From Isoetes taiwanensis (lineage: Eukaryota; Streptophyta; Lycopodiopsida; Isoetales; Isoetaceae), in the NCBI GenBank assembly GCA_021234155.1, contig JAJEKV010000060.1, positions 3,518,451 through 3,582,450 of the forward strand: a DNA stretch of 64,000 bases, given 5' to 3'. Positions 1 through 11,568 of this stretch are shown piece by piece. Numbering within the stretch: position 1 is the stretch's first letter; the number at the start of each line of letters is the position of its first letter. The notes under the pieces were generated by a model. The model saw only the letters and a program-made list of their open reading frames with translations, ran no database searches and was not told where the DNA came from. A program made the translations under genes and the position numbers.

Positions 1-560
1 CCATGAAGTCCACAAATAGACGTTTGACATGGTGGTATGTATGCCATTCAAGAAATGCAAAGGGATTTTATTCCATGTCGAGTGCCTACATAACCAATGG
101 TTCCAGATACTTTGTATGCCAAATATTTGCATCAAATTAGCAAATGAGGTTCGGACCAAAGAGTTAGCATTAGAACGGTCCGGGCAGCCTATATTGTTGG
201 GCAAGCATGACTGGTACCCTTCCCCAAGCCAAACAAGGCCAGGGCTTTGCAGGCCACGAGGATAAGCGATTGTATTTTTGGAGTTGACCCTAATGTTTAA
301 AGGTTCTTGCATTATTTTATCTGATCTTATTATCTGCAAAGTCAGAATTATCTATGGTGGATGCTGTGGTAATGTGGAGCTACAATTATTGCTTGGATTT
401 ATGGTTGGAGTGATTCTCAACCTGATTCCGAGGAGAAGGTATGTCTTGCTCTCTTTACTTAACAGTTGAATGTTTGTGACAGTCAGCAGCTTCTCTCAGG
501 CATGACAGTCCATCATGTTATACAACACATTTCTAAATCTCTTCAATAAACTGTTTTAAT

Positions 561-1423
561 TTGGTTAATAATGATAGTGACAGACTTACAGTTCTTGATG
601 CATGTATCAGAATTTGTGCTCCAGCACAAGGGAAGTGCATTCATTCTTCTATTATCCTTTATGGATTAGGGTTAAATATAGCAGTTGGCAGTGCTCTTGT
701 CAATCTATATGGCAAATGTGGATGCCTGAAGGACAGTTATGAAGTATTTGAAAAGATGCCACACAAAAATGCAGTTTCATGGAATACAATGATGGCGTCA
801 TATTTCCAGAATGGTGAGCATAAGTCTGCTTTATTGTTGTTTCATGAGATGCGTGTGGAAAACACAGAGCCAACCAAGCTTACAATCATAAGCATGCTTG
901 ATTCTTGCATAATATTGCCTGAAGGGAAGTTAACCCATGCAAATATTCTGCGAGCGCAGGTGCTTAGATCAGATGTCTTAGTGAGAACATCCCTTGTGAA
1001 TATGTATGGAAAATGCCAAAGTTTGAAGTGTGGCTGGTTAAAGGATGCATGTGCAGTATTTGATATAATGAATGATCAGAATGTGGTGTCATGGACAACA
1101 ATGTTGGCTGTATATTGTCAATATGGCTATATCAATGAAAATCTTTAGTCGGATGGATGCAGTTTAATGGTGTGAAGCCAAATGCAACGGCATTTATAAA
1201 CCTCCTTTCAGCATGCAATCATGCTGGAAAGCAAGATGAGGACCATCATTTCTTTGTTTCTATGGCCACTCATCATTTCTTTGTTTCTATGGCCACCGTC
1301 AATGGCATCACAGTAGGATTAGAACACTATGCATGCATGGTTGACCTCTTAGGTCATGTTGGTTGGCTCGATGAAGCAGGAGATTTATTTAAGGTGGTTT
1401 ATGAAATAATTTTAGTAGAATAG
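561..1423 (+). pseudogene. Decayed PLS-class PPR gene
   Basis: Pentatricopeptide-repeat protein remnant; intact relatives bind organellar RNA. Frame one (561-1148) carries PLS motifs: LVNLYGKCGCLKDSYEVFEK, then NAVSWNTMMASYFQNGEHKSA, then a second round with VVSWTTMLAVYC. It stops at a TAG at 1146-1148 and the homology resumes in another frame (1157-1423) with GVKPNATAFINLLSACNHAG and HYACMVDLLGHVGWLDEA, the latter typical of the last repeats before an E domain. A 27-bp in-frame tandem duplication (HHFFVSMAT twice) lies at about 1247-1300. A further degenerate piece in a third frame (about 373-453, ATIIAWIYGWS) suggests the gene once extended upstream. There is no ATG at 561 and no E/DYW tail. 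Frame changes make it a pseudogene. Unrelated in position to the intact PPR gene at 36.8-39.6 kb. Confidence 0.8.
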
Positions 1424-1864
1424 CTTTTACAGGATGTTCATATGACTAGGGATATTTCTATAATTTTGTTTATGCTTGAAGTTACAAAAGTGAACCAACA
1501 AATTTTGCATTTATTGGTGTTAAATATTAACAAATTCCAAAATCCAAATGGGTTGGAAACAAAGGAACTCTGGGTGGATTTGTCTTTAGAGTTCCTGGTT
1601 CCTAATTTTATACTACATATTCTGAGGTTAGCCTATGGATTTGGAGTGTACTTCATGTTTTGAAACCATAAGAAACAAGCACTTCTTTAACTATTTGGCA
1701 TATTTTAAAATACTCCCTATAACTTGAATATGTGATTTGGCAAATTTTAAACTACTTTTTATAACTTGAATATGTGGTGCAGCACCTCAGTTTTTTTTAA
1801 TGCGTTTATCTTGTTTTCTTTGTCTGATTTTGTTAGGGCCCGAAGGGCCCAAATTTTTTTTTAA
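1424..1864. other. AT-rich gap, no gene seen
   Basis: AT-rich sequence after the PPR remnant. Only short ORFs without recognisable motifs. Two similar stretches (around 1695 and 1745, both with 'ataacttgaatatgtg') form a weak 50-bp direct repeat. A short GGGCCCgaaGGGCCC palindrome lies near 1837-1851. Confidence 0.5.
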
Positions 1865-2317
1865 AACTACCAACATATAACTAACATTAACATTATTAAT
1901 ACAAACCATTGCATCCAACACATTTAAATGAAAACCCCCCTGAAACCCCCTTTGGTTTTGGTGCATATTCACACGGGAGGTTACGTAGGGCAGCGAGAGC
2001 CCCTAAAAACTTACAATATATGTATAAAATTAACACCATTAAGTACATTCCCTCAAATCTTATAGTATCTTGCAAACCTCAATATACAGTATACAAAAAC
2101 TTGTACAGGCATACCCCACAAATGAGGATTGCTATATATGGTCCAGATCAAGGAATAAGGGGCAAATATGCCCATCCAACAGCTCTCGGTGCCCGGAGTA
2201 ACCCCCCGTGTGAATATGCACCCAAACCAAAGGGGGTTTCAGGGGGATTTTCATTTAAATGTGTTGGATGCAATGGTTTGTATTAATAATGTTAATGTTA
2301 GTTATATGTTGGTAGTT
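1865..2317. repeat. Foldback (MITE-like) element with ~137-bp inverted arms
   Basis: The left arm (about 1865-2000) is the reverse complement of the right arm (about 2180-2317) with few mismatches; the spacer is about 180 bp. Both arms contain a C/G-run block (CCCCCCTGAAACCCCC on the left, its complement on the right) and an AT-rich outer part starting AACTACCAACATATAAC. Open reading through the element is an artefact of the palindrome. No transposase, and no clear target-site duplication was found, so the superfamily is undetermined. Such structures are usually non-autonomous DNA elements or small-RNA source loci. Confidence 0.75.
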
Positions 2318-3139
2318 ATATGTTGTACAGACTAATCATGGCAACTCACAGCACCTCAATTGATCAATAGAAAAACCCCACCTGCCTGTCGAGTTGACCC
2401 TCCTGGCAACTCAGGATCTTGTCTATACTTAAGGCTAGATCTATGTTGATATGAAAACTTTAATCAACTATGTTGGTGAAGAATTTAATCTTCCAATAAA
2501 TAATGGAGAATGATTCCCATCTTATATATAACTAATATCCAACTATTGTAATATAGTTCAAGAGAAATACATCCATAATAGATTTATTCAAAACCAAAGC
2601 TAAGATTCAGCTTCTAGAAATTCCAAAGTCAGCCATGGTCCTGAACAGTACCACTGCTACTGGCCCATCAATTGGCCAAGATCATTACAGTCTCACCTTC
2701 TAAAATTTAACCCATGTCCTCATGGGTCGATTCTAAGAACTATCATGCTTACTTAATAAGTATACTAACAAACTGCTATACAAAAAAAGATAAAATCAAC
2801 CTATTAGAAATCTCACCTGGGATTCGCACTATAGAAGCTTCCTAAGCACCATCACATGGAGCTTCTGCAGCATAAATAAATGTTTCATGTTGCGGAAGAT
2901 CCGTTATTGTGGCAGGTAGCTTCACCACTTTGCAGCCTTCGCTCAATAGTCCTATCATCTGTATCCCATCTTCCCTTCGGCTGACGCTCCCTTTGATTCC
3001 ATCGAGGTTCTCCACGAACTCTCCCTCTGCCAACATTTGGATTGCGATTAAATCTTCCTCCTCCCATGCTACCAAAATTTCTTTCTCAATTTTGCCTCTC
3101 TAGATCATAGAGCTTTTGCTTATATTTTAGTTCTATCCT
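2318..3139. other. Intergenic gap with one doubtful ORF
   Basis: No recognisable gene. A 77-codon minus-strand ORF (2842-3075) is open but matches no family I know, and overlapping ORFs in other frames of similar length make it weak. Confidence 0.4.
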
Positions 3140-3201
3140 ACATGCATGTTCTATCTTGCATGCATGTCAAACATGCATGTTCTATCTTGCATGCATGTCA
3201 A
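3140..3201. repeat. 31-bp direct tandem repeat (2 copies)
   Basis: Unit begins ACATGCATGTTCTATCTTGC at 3140 and recurs at 3171, with a period of 31 bp and essentially identical copies. Each unit holds nested ATGCAT palindromes. Confidence 0.85.
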
Positions 3202-3358
3202 ACTTGTATATAATGTAACGTTCCTAACCAATATACCCTTAGCCAACTGAGCAAAACCGTCTAGACGTTTATGAGTAGTCGCTTCTACCCATTTATGCCG
3301 GTATCTCGGGAACGCGACACGCAGATCTACTCGAGCGGTTTCCCATGGGTACCAAAAA

Positions 3359-5425
3359 AGGTAGCCTCACTGGATTAAAGATGCATGATTGGCACAAGTT
3401 TTTCCAGGTATTCTTTGATTATTGTACTTTTTTCTTTTTTGTGGTAAATTATATTGCAACATATGCATTGATGGTACACGGACTTTGCAGCATATACTTC
3501 CATGTGTGATAGGGGACTTCTTGACTCCACAAGTGAGAAGCATCATATTTCGATTGGCAAAATTTGCAAGATGGGTTCCATCTAAAGAGATTGAAGTGGC
3601 CGAGATATCAAAAGTGGAGGAGGAAGTGATTATACTGCTTTGTGACATTGAAAAAGAATTTCCCACTAGTTTTTTTTACCTACAGGTACTACTAAGCAAA
3701 TTCTATACAATTATGTAATTTTATTTCTAGCAACTTAATTAATAATGTGCTTATATATATAGGTACATCTGTTGATACATATTCCAAATGAGATAAGGTT
3801 GGCAGGGCCTGCTCCTAGCAGATGGATGTTTTTTTTGGAGCGTTACATGAAGGTGCTCAAAAATTTTGTGCGTCAAATGGCAAAACCAGAGGGTTGCATG
3901 GCTAAAGGCCATCTTGTACAAGAAACGCTATTTTATCTAAATGATGCCACTACTTCATGCCATCCTGATGGTCCTAAATTATGGGAGAAAGAAGAATCCA
4001 AAGAGATTACAGCAGAAGTATTACAAGGTAATGGAGTAGAACGAAGTTTGCATGATGACATGTTTCTTGCGGTAAACACATTGGTTCTTAATAATACTGC
4101 AAGTTTACAATCATGGAGGGACTTGTATGAAACCGCTAAGGAGGACACATGGAGAAGGTCAATGGGATGATCAATAGGACAATCTACTCCAGATGTTATG
4201 GATAATGCATGGTTGTTGGCTCGTATGGACGAAGCTAGAGATTGTGGCCAAATTATTCCAGATGATGACTACGAGCTTGCCCTTGGTTGTAGTAGGAAGG
4301 TATTATAAACTTTTTATCCTAAGTTCCATTTTGTTTATACTATGTTACTCATTATTATTATTATTATTTTGTTCTAGGCGCGATTCTATACTTCAATGTG
4401 GGCATACGGACAACATTTTCGAGTCAACAGTGTTGACAAGTGTAGGATTACATTTGATTCAGGGATAAGCTCAGAATTTGAACAAAAAAGTCAATCTAGC
4501 AGCGGGGATCGCAACCTTCTGGAGAGTAACCTGAATTACATGGGAATCCTGACATTATAGAGTTAGATTATCGTAGCTTTCAGGTAAATGTCTTGAAGGC
4601 ACGATGGTTCAAAGTTGTATACATAGGTCGTGGCAAGACAATTAGGACTCATCCATCAGGATTTCCAGAAGTGAATTCTTCAAAGGTATTGCCTGAGATG
4701 AAAGAACCTTTTGTTTTTCCAAGTCAGGTTGAGCAGATATTTATACATGAGAGTCCTAATGACACAAACTGGTGGATTGTCGTACATTGCCAACCGAAGG
4801 CTCGGTGTGTAATTGGTTTATCTGTAGCTGAAAATGATATGGATGAGCTCTCTCATGACGTTCATGCTAATGTTGATGATGATTTTGTTGGTGGTAGTGG
4901 TGGTAGTGTGGTGACGTTCATGCTCCTGCTGTTGTTGCTGGTGTTTTTGATGATGATGGCGGCAAAAGTGGTGGAAATAGTCGCGAGGATGTTCTGGGTA
5001 TTGCTAATGATGTTGATGACCCATTGTTGAATGATGCAGAAGGAGGACAATTGGAAGATATTATCAACATTCAAGAGGAGAGTGCATATTTGGGAGAAGG
5101 TTTGTTTGAGGATGGTACTGATGAACATGTTCCTCTAGAATCACCATTGGCACCTTCACAGAGAGAGGAGGTTGATAAAGAAGCAACTTATGTACTCCGA
5201 TCTCCACTCAATTCGCCAATCCACATTGATTATCACCACGAGGATTATATTGAAGATGAAGAAATTACCGGACATATACATGACCATTCTGAAGCAATTA
5301 GAGGTTTGGTCTCCGTGGACGATAAAATCATATTCTATTCTATTCTATTCTATCTAGATGATGATGGGATAGAGGACATTGAGCACGATCTAAGTGAACA
5401 AGTTGATGTGTTCACATGTGATTAA
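3359..5425 (+). pseudogene. CACTA (En/Spm) TNP2-type transposase, C-terminal part, broken
   Basis: This is the C-terminal half of a plant CACTA transposase (DUF4218 then DUF4216). Exons: 3359-3407 (GLKMHDWHKFFQ), intron 3408-3490, exon 3491-3685 (HILPCVIGDFLTPQVRS), intron 3686-3762, then 3763 onward (VHLLIHIPNEIRLAGPAPSR, ERYMKVLKNFVRQMAKPEGC), all typical DUF4218. An in-frame TGA lies at 4168-4170; coding resumes (MDNAWLLARMDEARDCGQII), with an intron at 4300-4377, then ARFYTSMWAYGQHFRV. A frameshift near 4548 precedes the DUF4216 block (IIELDYRSFQVNVLKARWF, then EPFVFPSQVEQIFI). A second frameshift near 4905 leads to an acidic tail. The N-terminal transposase catalytic domain is absent, so it is dead and 5'-truncated. 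Confidence 0.85.
5304..5356 (+). other. Very short LINE 3'-end fragment with (TATTC)n tail
   Basis: TTTGGTCTCCGTGGACGATA followed by four TATTC units matches the sense 3' end of the LINE at 17.8-22 kb (TTGGTCTCCGTGGATGCTA then the same pentamer). Only about 30 bp of element plus tail is present. It sits inside the acidic C-terminal tail of the CACTA transposase frame, so it postdates or was captured by that element. Confidence 0.55.
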
Positions 5426-5865
5426 TCAACATTTTAATCTTATTGCTATGACTACTATGGTATAAAATCATTTGATATTGCTAGTTACACTTCACCATTA
5501 TATATTCCCCTTCATATGACTGATTCTTGGATATCCAAATCGTTCTTGGATTGTTCCAAGTAATATCCCCTGGTGCAATACTATATCTCTAACGACGTAT
5601 AGAAATATTAGAAAAAGGTTGTAGTGGCTTAGTTATAACATTGCTCGAAAATTGTTGCAACGACCTCCTTAAATTGCAATATAAAGTTGACAAATGCTCT
5701 TCACAATTATGTCGAAATATGATGAAAATTTAGATAAAATTTTGATATAAGTCTTAAGAGAACATGGCCATAATATTGTTTAAAAATTGTTGCAATAACT
5801 TACTTAAATTGCGATAAGGATATGACAAAAAGGAGATCATTGCTTTGACGAAATACTTGACGCTA

Positions 5866-5992
5866 TGCACTAGACACAATTTTGACACAATACAAGCACT
5901 TTGTGCCAAGTTAGTAGCATTCGACACAAAATTGTCACTACATTTATGGCTTGTCACAAGGGTTGACACTATACCCTCATCCTCTTGTAGTG
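5866..5992 (+). repeat. CACTA 3' terminus and subterminal repeats
   Basis: About six copies of GACACAA or its complement TTGTGTC/TTGTCAC occur in about 110 bp just inside the terminus (around 5873, 5884, 5932, 5942, 5953, 5963). In En/Spm elements such subterminal repeats bind the TNPA-type protein; that role here is inferred from position and repetition only. Confidence 0.6.
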
Positions 5993-7439
5993 TAAAAAAA
6001 TGCACATGAATGTTTGTGGATAACATTTCTGCCGCTTCATCTTCATGTGCTTTGTATCTTTCTTTGAATTATAGGTGGCTTTAACCATCCTCTGCCAACA
6101 AAAGTAAAAAGATGACATTTCATTTCTAGGGTGCAGCTCATTAATGTACATCCAACAGCTTATCCGGCCATTTTGAATTGTGAGTTCCATCTTAAATTGT
6201 GTGTCATAATAGTGCCATTTGTTATGTTTATGGGGCCTAAAGGGAACCTAGGACTTTTTAATTTTCATATACATGCTGCTGGGGCAGAACCTATGCTGCT
6301 GGAGTAGTAACTGGTGGAACGGGGCAGCTATATGACTGATAGCAAGCTGCTAATCCTGGGGTAGTAACTGATGGAACGGGGCAGCTATATGACCGGTGGC
6401 GAGCTGCTAGTCCTGGGGCAGTAACTGATGGAATGGGCCAGCTAATCCTGCTCGCTACTCACTACCATAGTTTAGCATAATAAACAAGTTAAAGATTTAA
6501 CCAGAATATTGGTAGTTAGCTTTAGTAATCAGACAATACTATCGTGTCATTATTTTCAACTAGTGCTACCCATTTTAAGTAAACCTTGGCCCTAGTTTAG
6601 ATTTAGCATTGGTCAAACTCAGGATAGGAATAGTTTTAAGGTTTGAAGAGAATGATTAGAAGGCTATATCCTGCCCGTTACTCTTATGTTCATTGCTGCC
6701 GTAGGAGAGCTGTACTTAGCTTCTTATTTGGATTTGCCCATACTTAATTAGTACAATCACATCATGAGTTTCATCCCATCTAATATGCTCAGTCCAGCTA
6801 CTATAGCATGGCTAAAATGCATATCTTTATCTTCAATTTGACTTATTTGAGCCTGTTGTATCATGGCTAGCTTGCTACATGGTCATGCTTGCTGAGATTT
6901 TTTCCTCGGTTGCCCATTCTCATAATTTGTCTTCAGGATTGTGTTTCCCAATAGATCCAAGTCACTCGATATAGCTCCCTACAAATATGCTAAATATTGC
7001 AGTCCTTCAAAATGCTGAAGATGTTAAGGCCCAGTGAGGCATCACCATCCAAGAGACACATGTATGCATGTGTGCAAGTGCTCAAGTTGGTACAAAAGAT
7101 GAATTTCATGACAAGGCAGCAAAGGAGTTGTTGGGTGTAAAAGTGCATAGAAAGATACTACGAAAACATCTTGTCACATAGTCACACAGATAAAATGTTT
7201 TGTCAGAAGGTGAGGGTGTCACGGGCAACTTTTGAATGAACCATCATTCATCTAAATTGGGATTATGTCTTAATTTTGGGACAAATTTCATATTGTATAT
7301 TTTTTATTAGCATATTCAAATTCACACAAACCACCTCAAAAGTATGAAAATGTAATCTTATATTATTTACAAAATAGTCAATATTTCACAATATAGCACC
7401 ATATTTTAAAAATGTGATGAAAGAAATTTACATAGTTAT
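5993..7439. other. Intergenic gap
   Basis: No recognisable gene in either strand apart from a short tandem repeat (listed separately). Minus-strand ORFs at 5754-6190 have no motifs and partly overlap the CACTA end. Confidence 0.5.
6298..6440. repeat. ~58-bp tandem repeat, 2.5 copies
   Basis: The block GTAGTAACTGATGGAACGGG and flanking CTGCTAATCCTGGG recur near 6303, 6361 and 6418 with point differences. Non-coding. Confidence 0.8.
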
Positions 7440-9473
7440 TCAATTTTCTTCAAGCACCCCCAATAATATCATAGCCTTCTTCCTGACATCCTGAGGTATT
7501 GTAATTCTCGCATTTCTAGCTGGAATAGTGTTTGGAGTCCATGAGTACAAAACACTTTCATAGTCTAGCCAAAGATCAGGATCACTCGGATTTCTCCTCC
7601 ATCTCTTTGTCCAACAATCTGAGTACCTTTCTTTATCCGATATGTTGGTCAACCGATGCACCGACACCACCATTCTACCCAAGCACATGGTTGAAGTTAA
7701 TATTACCTTCTTCTTTGCAAATATCGTAGATGGTGAACCCCAGCCCACACCGATATGTATCTAAATCTGGGGCTTTACTACCACAAGTTGGTGGCATTCC
7801 AAGTCAAGGAAGGTTCATAAGCATCCATGCCTAGAAACTTTGGCCTATTGTTCTTAGGACCAATATAGTGTTTGTCGAAGGAGGAGGAGCATATTGCTTA
7901 CTTAATGCTACTAACAAGTGTCATCAACATCCTCAAAGACTGCTAAGGTCTTCCACCTAGTTTTAGGCAACCACCCTTCTTTCAATTCATCCGAGGATGT
8001 GTCTATCTCCCCAACATGTTAATCACCTTCTTCCAAAGAAGCCACCAAGGCACCTAGTTGGTGTCATCGGGATTGGTTTGCCAATGCTTTATATAGTCCT
8101 GAATTCCTTCCTTAGTCAATCCCAATTGCTTCACTTCTTTAGTAGGTTTTAGAGCTTTTAGTTGACCTAGAGGTATCATAGGCTTGCCATTCTCATCTCT
8201 ACGCCATATTTCCTCCCTCCTCTCCACTCCTCCTCCTCAAGGTCTCATCTTCCATTGGAAGATTGGAATCCCATCTCTCACCCAAAAGTGAACCGCGCAG
8301 AGGCCCTGAATGACCTTCAAGATCCAATGTATAACCGTCCACAAAGCTCTTCCAATCGAGCACTTCTTCTATGAGAAAAGCTATAGGGTTTGGAGTAGTG
8401 CATTCATGCAAGGTTTCCATTAGCCTAGGAAAGTTGGTCACTGTCTGCACGCTTCAAGATACAACTATATTTGCCAAATAATGCATCCACATCCTCATGG
8501 GTATGCCCGCATAAGAAACCCTAAATTAACTCTTTCAAATATCCCCACAAATTGTTAAGTAGAATAGGAAAGAAAACATCCACCGTTTTATTTTGGCCAA
8601 CAATTATCAAGTTGCAAGAGGAACCTTTTGGGTAGATCTTGAGCTTTAGCACGTGAAGTTGAAGCTCCAACATGTTCACTAGACCCATGCTTCCTAAACC
8701 TTGCCTTGCTGAACTTTTCAATATTGTTAGGGTTTCATCTAACAATGCTCTATGTAGTGCCCGCTAGTCAGTAGGGTCCCGAGGTGACCATTGTATCCAT
8801 TTTCATAGTTTCTCAAACACCTCATGATACTCCCAATATGAAAATCTGACCATCACTCCACAACTCCAAACTAAAATGGCTATAGTAGGTTTGAGTCCCG
8901 CCCATGCAGATTGCCCCACCATTGAGATCGGTAAAGGGTATGATCTTCCACATGACTTTGGTATATACTTGAATTGTGGAAGACAAGTCTTTTGCTGGTC
9001 CATCTTGTCATGTATAATACATAAATAGTTATTAGGTTCCAATGCGATAAAGTCCTCCACATCCAATAACATGATCTACATGATAGTTGATCACCATATG
9101 GTCCTTCATATGCTCCCCTTATCCTAGCCCTTTGACTAGGTTGCACAGTCTTATCAAGAGTCTCCTTCAACTTAGCACATAAATTGCACTTTGCAAAGTT
9201 GTTTGAAGTTGCTATGGTGACATGATTGAAATGCTTCTTCCATAGCCTACTAAAGCTAGGCTGGGATATTGGAAGAATTCCCAATTCTCGAAGTAGGGAA
9301 TTCACTTCTTCCAAAATACTCTTTTGAGTACAATGTGATGGTAACCTTTTCTCAACAACTGCTCTTCCCTTTTCATCCCTTCTGCTTTTGTGTGGCATAA
9401 ACTCTGCATTGAAATCAATATATTTTTTAAATATCTCCCTGGCAGCCAAGATCCTAGCTGTTGGTCTCAACAA
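7440..9473 (-). pseudogene. Broken mobile-element protein with DUF7869-like core
   Basis: Fragments in successive frames, read right to left. Residues from 9473: coiled region, then CTQKSILEEVNSLLRELGIL, then a Cys pair FAKCNLCAKLKETLDK, then (frameshift near 9070) LEPNNYLCIIHDKMDQQKTC. The 8521-8745 stretch follows, ending in an in-frame TAG, immediately followed by GFLCGHTHEDVDALFGKYS. The GHTHEDVDALFG signature and the FxKCxxC motif are characteristic, to my knowledge, of the uncharacterised DUF7869 proteins that multiply like transposons in plants, algae and cnidarians. The 3' part (8199-8450, 7440-7748) continues in shifted frames. At least three frameshifts or stops make it non-functional. 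Family assignment rests on motif memory, not a search. Confidence 0.5.
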
Positions 9474-9871
9474 ACCATTATTTCCATGTAAAGCAATCCT
9501 GTTTCCTTCTGCCTATTTTTTTTGCCAATTATGCCATGAAGAAGTTGGAATTGCATGGATATTCTGCCATGCTTTTTTACGTATCCATTTGCCTAGCAAA
9601 GAGTATCTTTTTCTGTTTGGGTTTCTTTCATCCTGAAGTGCATGCTCGAAGATTGTGTACATGTAGGTCCTCCTCTCATCAACAGTATACTCTTAAAAAG
9701 TGGCTCTTGCTTCCACCAATTGTTCTATTGTAAAGAATTGCATAGAACCACTCCAACAACAATCTGAGCCCCTAACCTTCACCATTGTCTCACGTTTGGT
9801 GTCACTAATCAACTTGGCTCTTCTGCTAGGATAATGTCTGGCAACTGATACTTCTCCCCTTTTGCCTAGGT

Positions 9872-10341
9872 TTAGAGTCCAACTGCCAATGGATCAATAT
9901 CAAGACAATCATTGTCCCCAACAACCTCAGGCTCTGGAAAAATATAATCCTCCACAAATTGAACACTACTTATAGGCCATGCCATGATGCAAGGAACCTC
10001 CAATTGCTTGACACAACCAAAACATTCCTTGTCACCTAAACCTTTATCTTTCCAGTTGTCTTCCAACAAAGAAATTGCAATACCAATATTGTCTTCCCCT
10101 AGCCTTTCATCATAACAGCTTGACCAGGATCTGCTAGCACAATGACTCCTTGGCCTACTATTTCCTTGTTGCACTTGTGCATGATTCTCACCTTCTTGTT
10201 CCTCCATTGCACCCTACTATGGAGGACTAATTGTTTTTCTTCAACATTCTTGCTAGGAGGTGCTTTTTCATTGAAATTGCTCTTTTCAATATGTTGCACA
10301 CCATCTTGAGAAGAGGCACCATTGACCGAGACAAATTGCAC
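9872..10341 (-). pseudogene. Possible upstream exons of the DUF7869-like gene
   Basis: Two overlapping minus-strand frames. 10099-10341 reads VQWRNKKVRIMHKCNKEIVG and GQGVIVLADPGQAV. The other frame (9872-10207) reads LGEDNIGIAISLLEDNWKDK and an acidic end. They lie directly upstream of the DUF7869-like fragments on the same strand, so they may be its N-terminal exons, separated by introns or broken by a frameshift. No domain recognised. Confidence 0.3.
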
Positions 10342-10577
10342 CCGTTTTAGTCAATGAGTAGGAAATATTAAAACACCATAAGATAAGAAAAATACGTACA
10401 TTTATAGAATATATAGAGGTAAATCAAAATTTTTAAAAAGCAAGAAATTCCTTGGAAATAGGTTTAATATAATAATAACAATGGGTATAAACGAAATCAT
10501 TTAAAACAAGAATTTTCGTGGCAACAACAGGGAAATAACATTTATATAAATAAATCCAAATTTTAATTATCGAAAAC

Positions 10578-10676
10578 TTAGCCTTCAGAATACGAAAAGA
10601 CAGAGCCGGTTGAGTTTCCTCTGCCACTGCTTCCTCGGCCCCGTCCGCCTCGACCACCTCTGGTTTTAGAAGACAT
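10578..10676 (-). CDS. RGG-rich 32-codon ORF, possible first exon
   Basis: An ATG at 10676 opens MSSKTRGGRGGRGRGSSGRG followed by 12 further codons and a TAA. The Arg-Gly-Gly pattern is typical of nucleic-acid-binding N-termini. It could be the first exon of the minus-strand gene remnants at 7.4-10.3 kb or a standalone small ORF. No splice junction could be proved. Confidence 0.3.
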   Translation of the reverse strand: MSSKTRGGRGGRGRGSSGRGNSTGSVFSYSEG

Positions 10677-11568
10677 CTCCGGAATCGCCTAGTAACAGAG
10701 TCGCAAGGTCGCTCGGATAAGCGCTCGAGCTGCTCGAAGAAATAGCTTTTTCTACCTGTACGAGAAATAGCTTTTTCTACCTGCACGATAGAAATTTGAA
10801 TTTCAAGAAAACACAATATGCAGTTTCGAAATATTCTTGACACATAAAAATAATAATGACAAAGATTCACTTTCAGAAAAAAAAGAACCCGTCTGCCGAC
10901 TTCTTTCATTAAGTTTTTAAAAACCAATCTACCGTGTTCTTTCATTGATTACATTTATCCCGCCTAAACGTAGTTAACCTAAGCTTTCTTCTAACTCGAA
11001 TTTTTCCCGACCGCCTGAGTTTCCTGTGATTTCGAGAACTCGAAGCAGCTTTTCAAGAATGGCTACAGAATTCTGGTACTCATCTCATTCCTATAGCTTG
11101 AACATTAATTTCCAATAGTAGGTGTCTGAATAGGCAATTGTCTGCAGTGTCGAAGATGAATGTTTCATGTTAGCTACAAATCAGAAAAGGAAAGTAGGAT
11201 TATGCAAGATCGACTCCATCGATCCGACTGCAAACTGTCATGGAATTCGCCGGGGATAAGTATGTCCGAAGTTACAATTGAATAATCGCTGCGCTATGGA
11301 TGAAGCTTTACGCCACGCATACCCCGGTGGGGATACTACCGAGAAAGTGTTGGAACATTTGTTGCATGGCCAAGAAACCGCTTAAAAAAGTTATGTAACA
11401 TGTATTACATTATAGAAATATAGAAGTAGACAAAATTTGTTGTATTGATTGGCAAAAGTTTACAATTATATATAACCGATAAACCATATATAAAATCCCA
11501 GATCAAGCTTCAAGCTGCTCCTCTCGCTTCAAGCCCGCCCTCTATGAGTAGCTTAGCTATCGATACTC
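10677..11568. other. Gap with one small ORF
   Basis: A plus-strand ATG-to-stop ORF of 29 codons (11296-11385: MDEALRHAYPGGDTTEKVLE, nine more residues) has coding-like composition but no known match. It could be a stranded exon. Otherwise no gene is seen. Confidence 0.3.

Larger units (their letters stand above)
3359..5992 (+). mobile_element. 5'-truncated CACTA element, 3' terminus preserved
   Basis: The element is recognised by its transposase remnant and by a 3' end whose reverse complement starts CACTACAAGAGGATG, the classic plant CACTA terminus (CACTACAAGA). The 5' half and 5' terminus are missing; unrelated sequence abuts the transposase near 3350. Between the coding region and the end lies a direct repeat (about 5640-5690 and 5772-5820, 'aaaattgttgcaa' blocks). 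Confidence 0.8.

Noticed and set aside
2842-3075. 77-codon minus-strand ORF
   Set aside because: Starts well but matches nothing and has no supporting context.
3215-3260. tRNA A-box-like sequence (GCTCAGTTGGCTAAGG on the minus strand)
   Set aside because: No B box or cloverleaf follows at the right distance.
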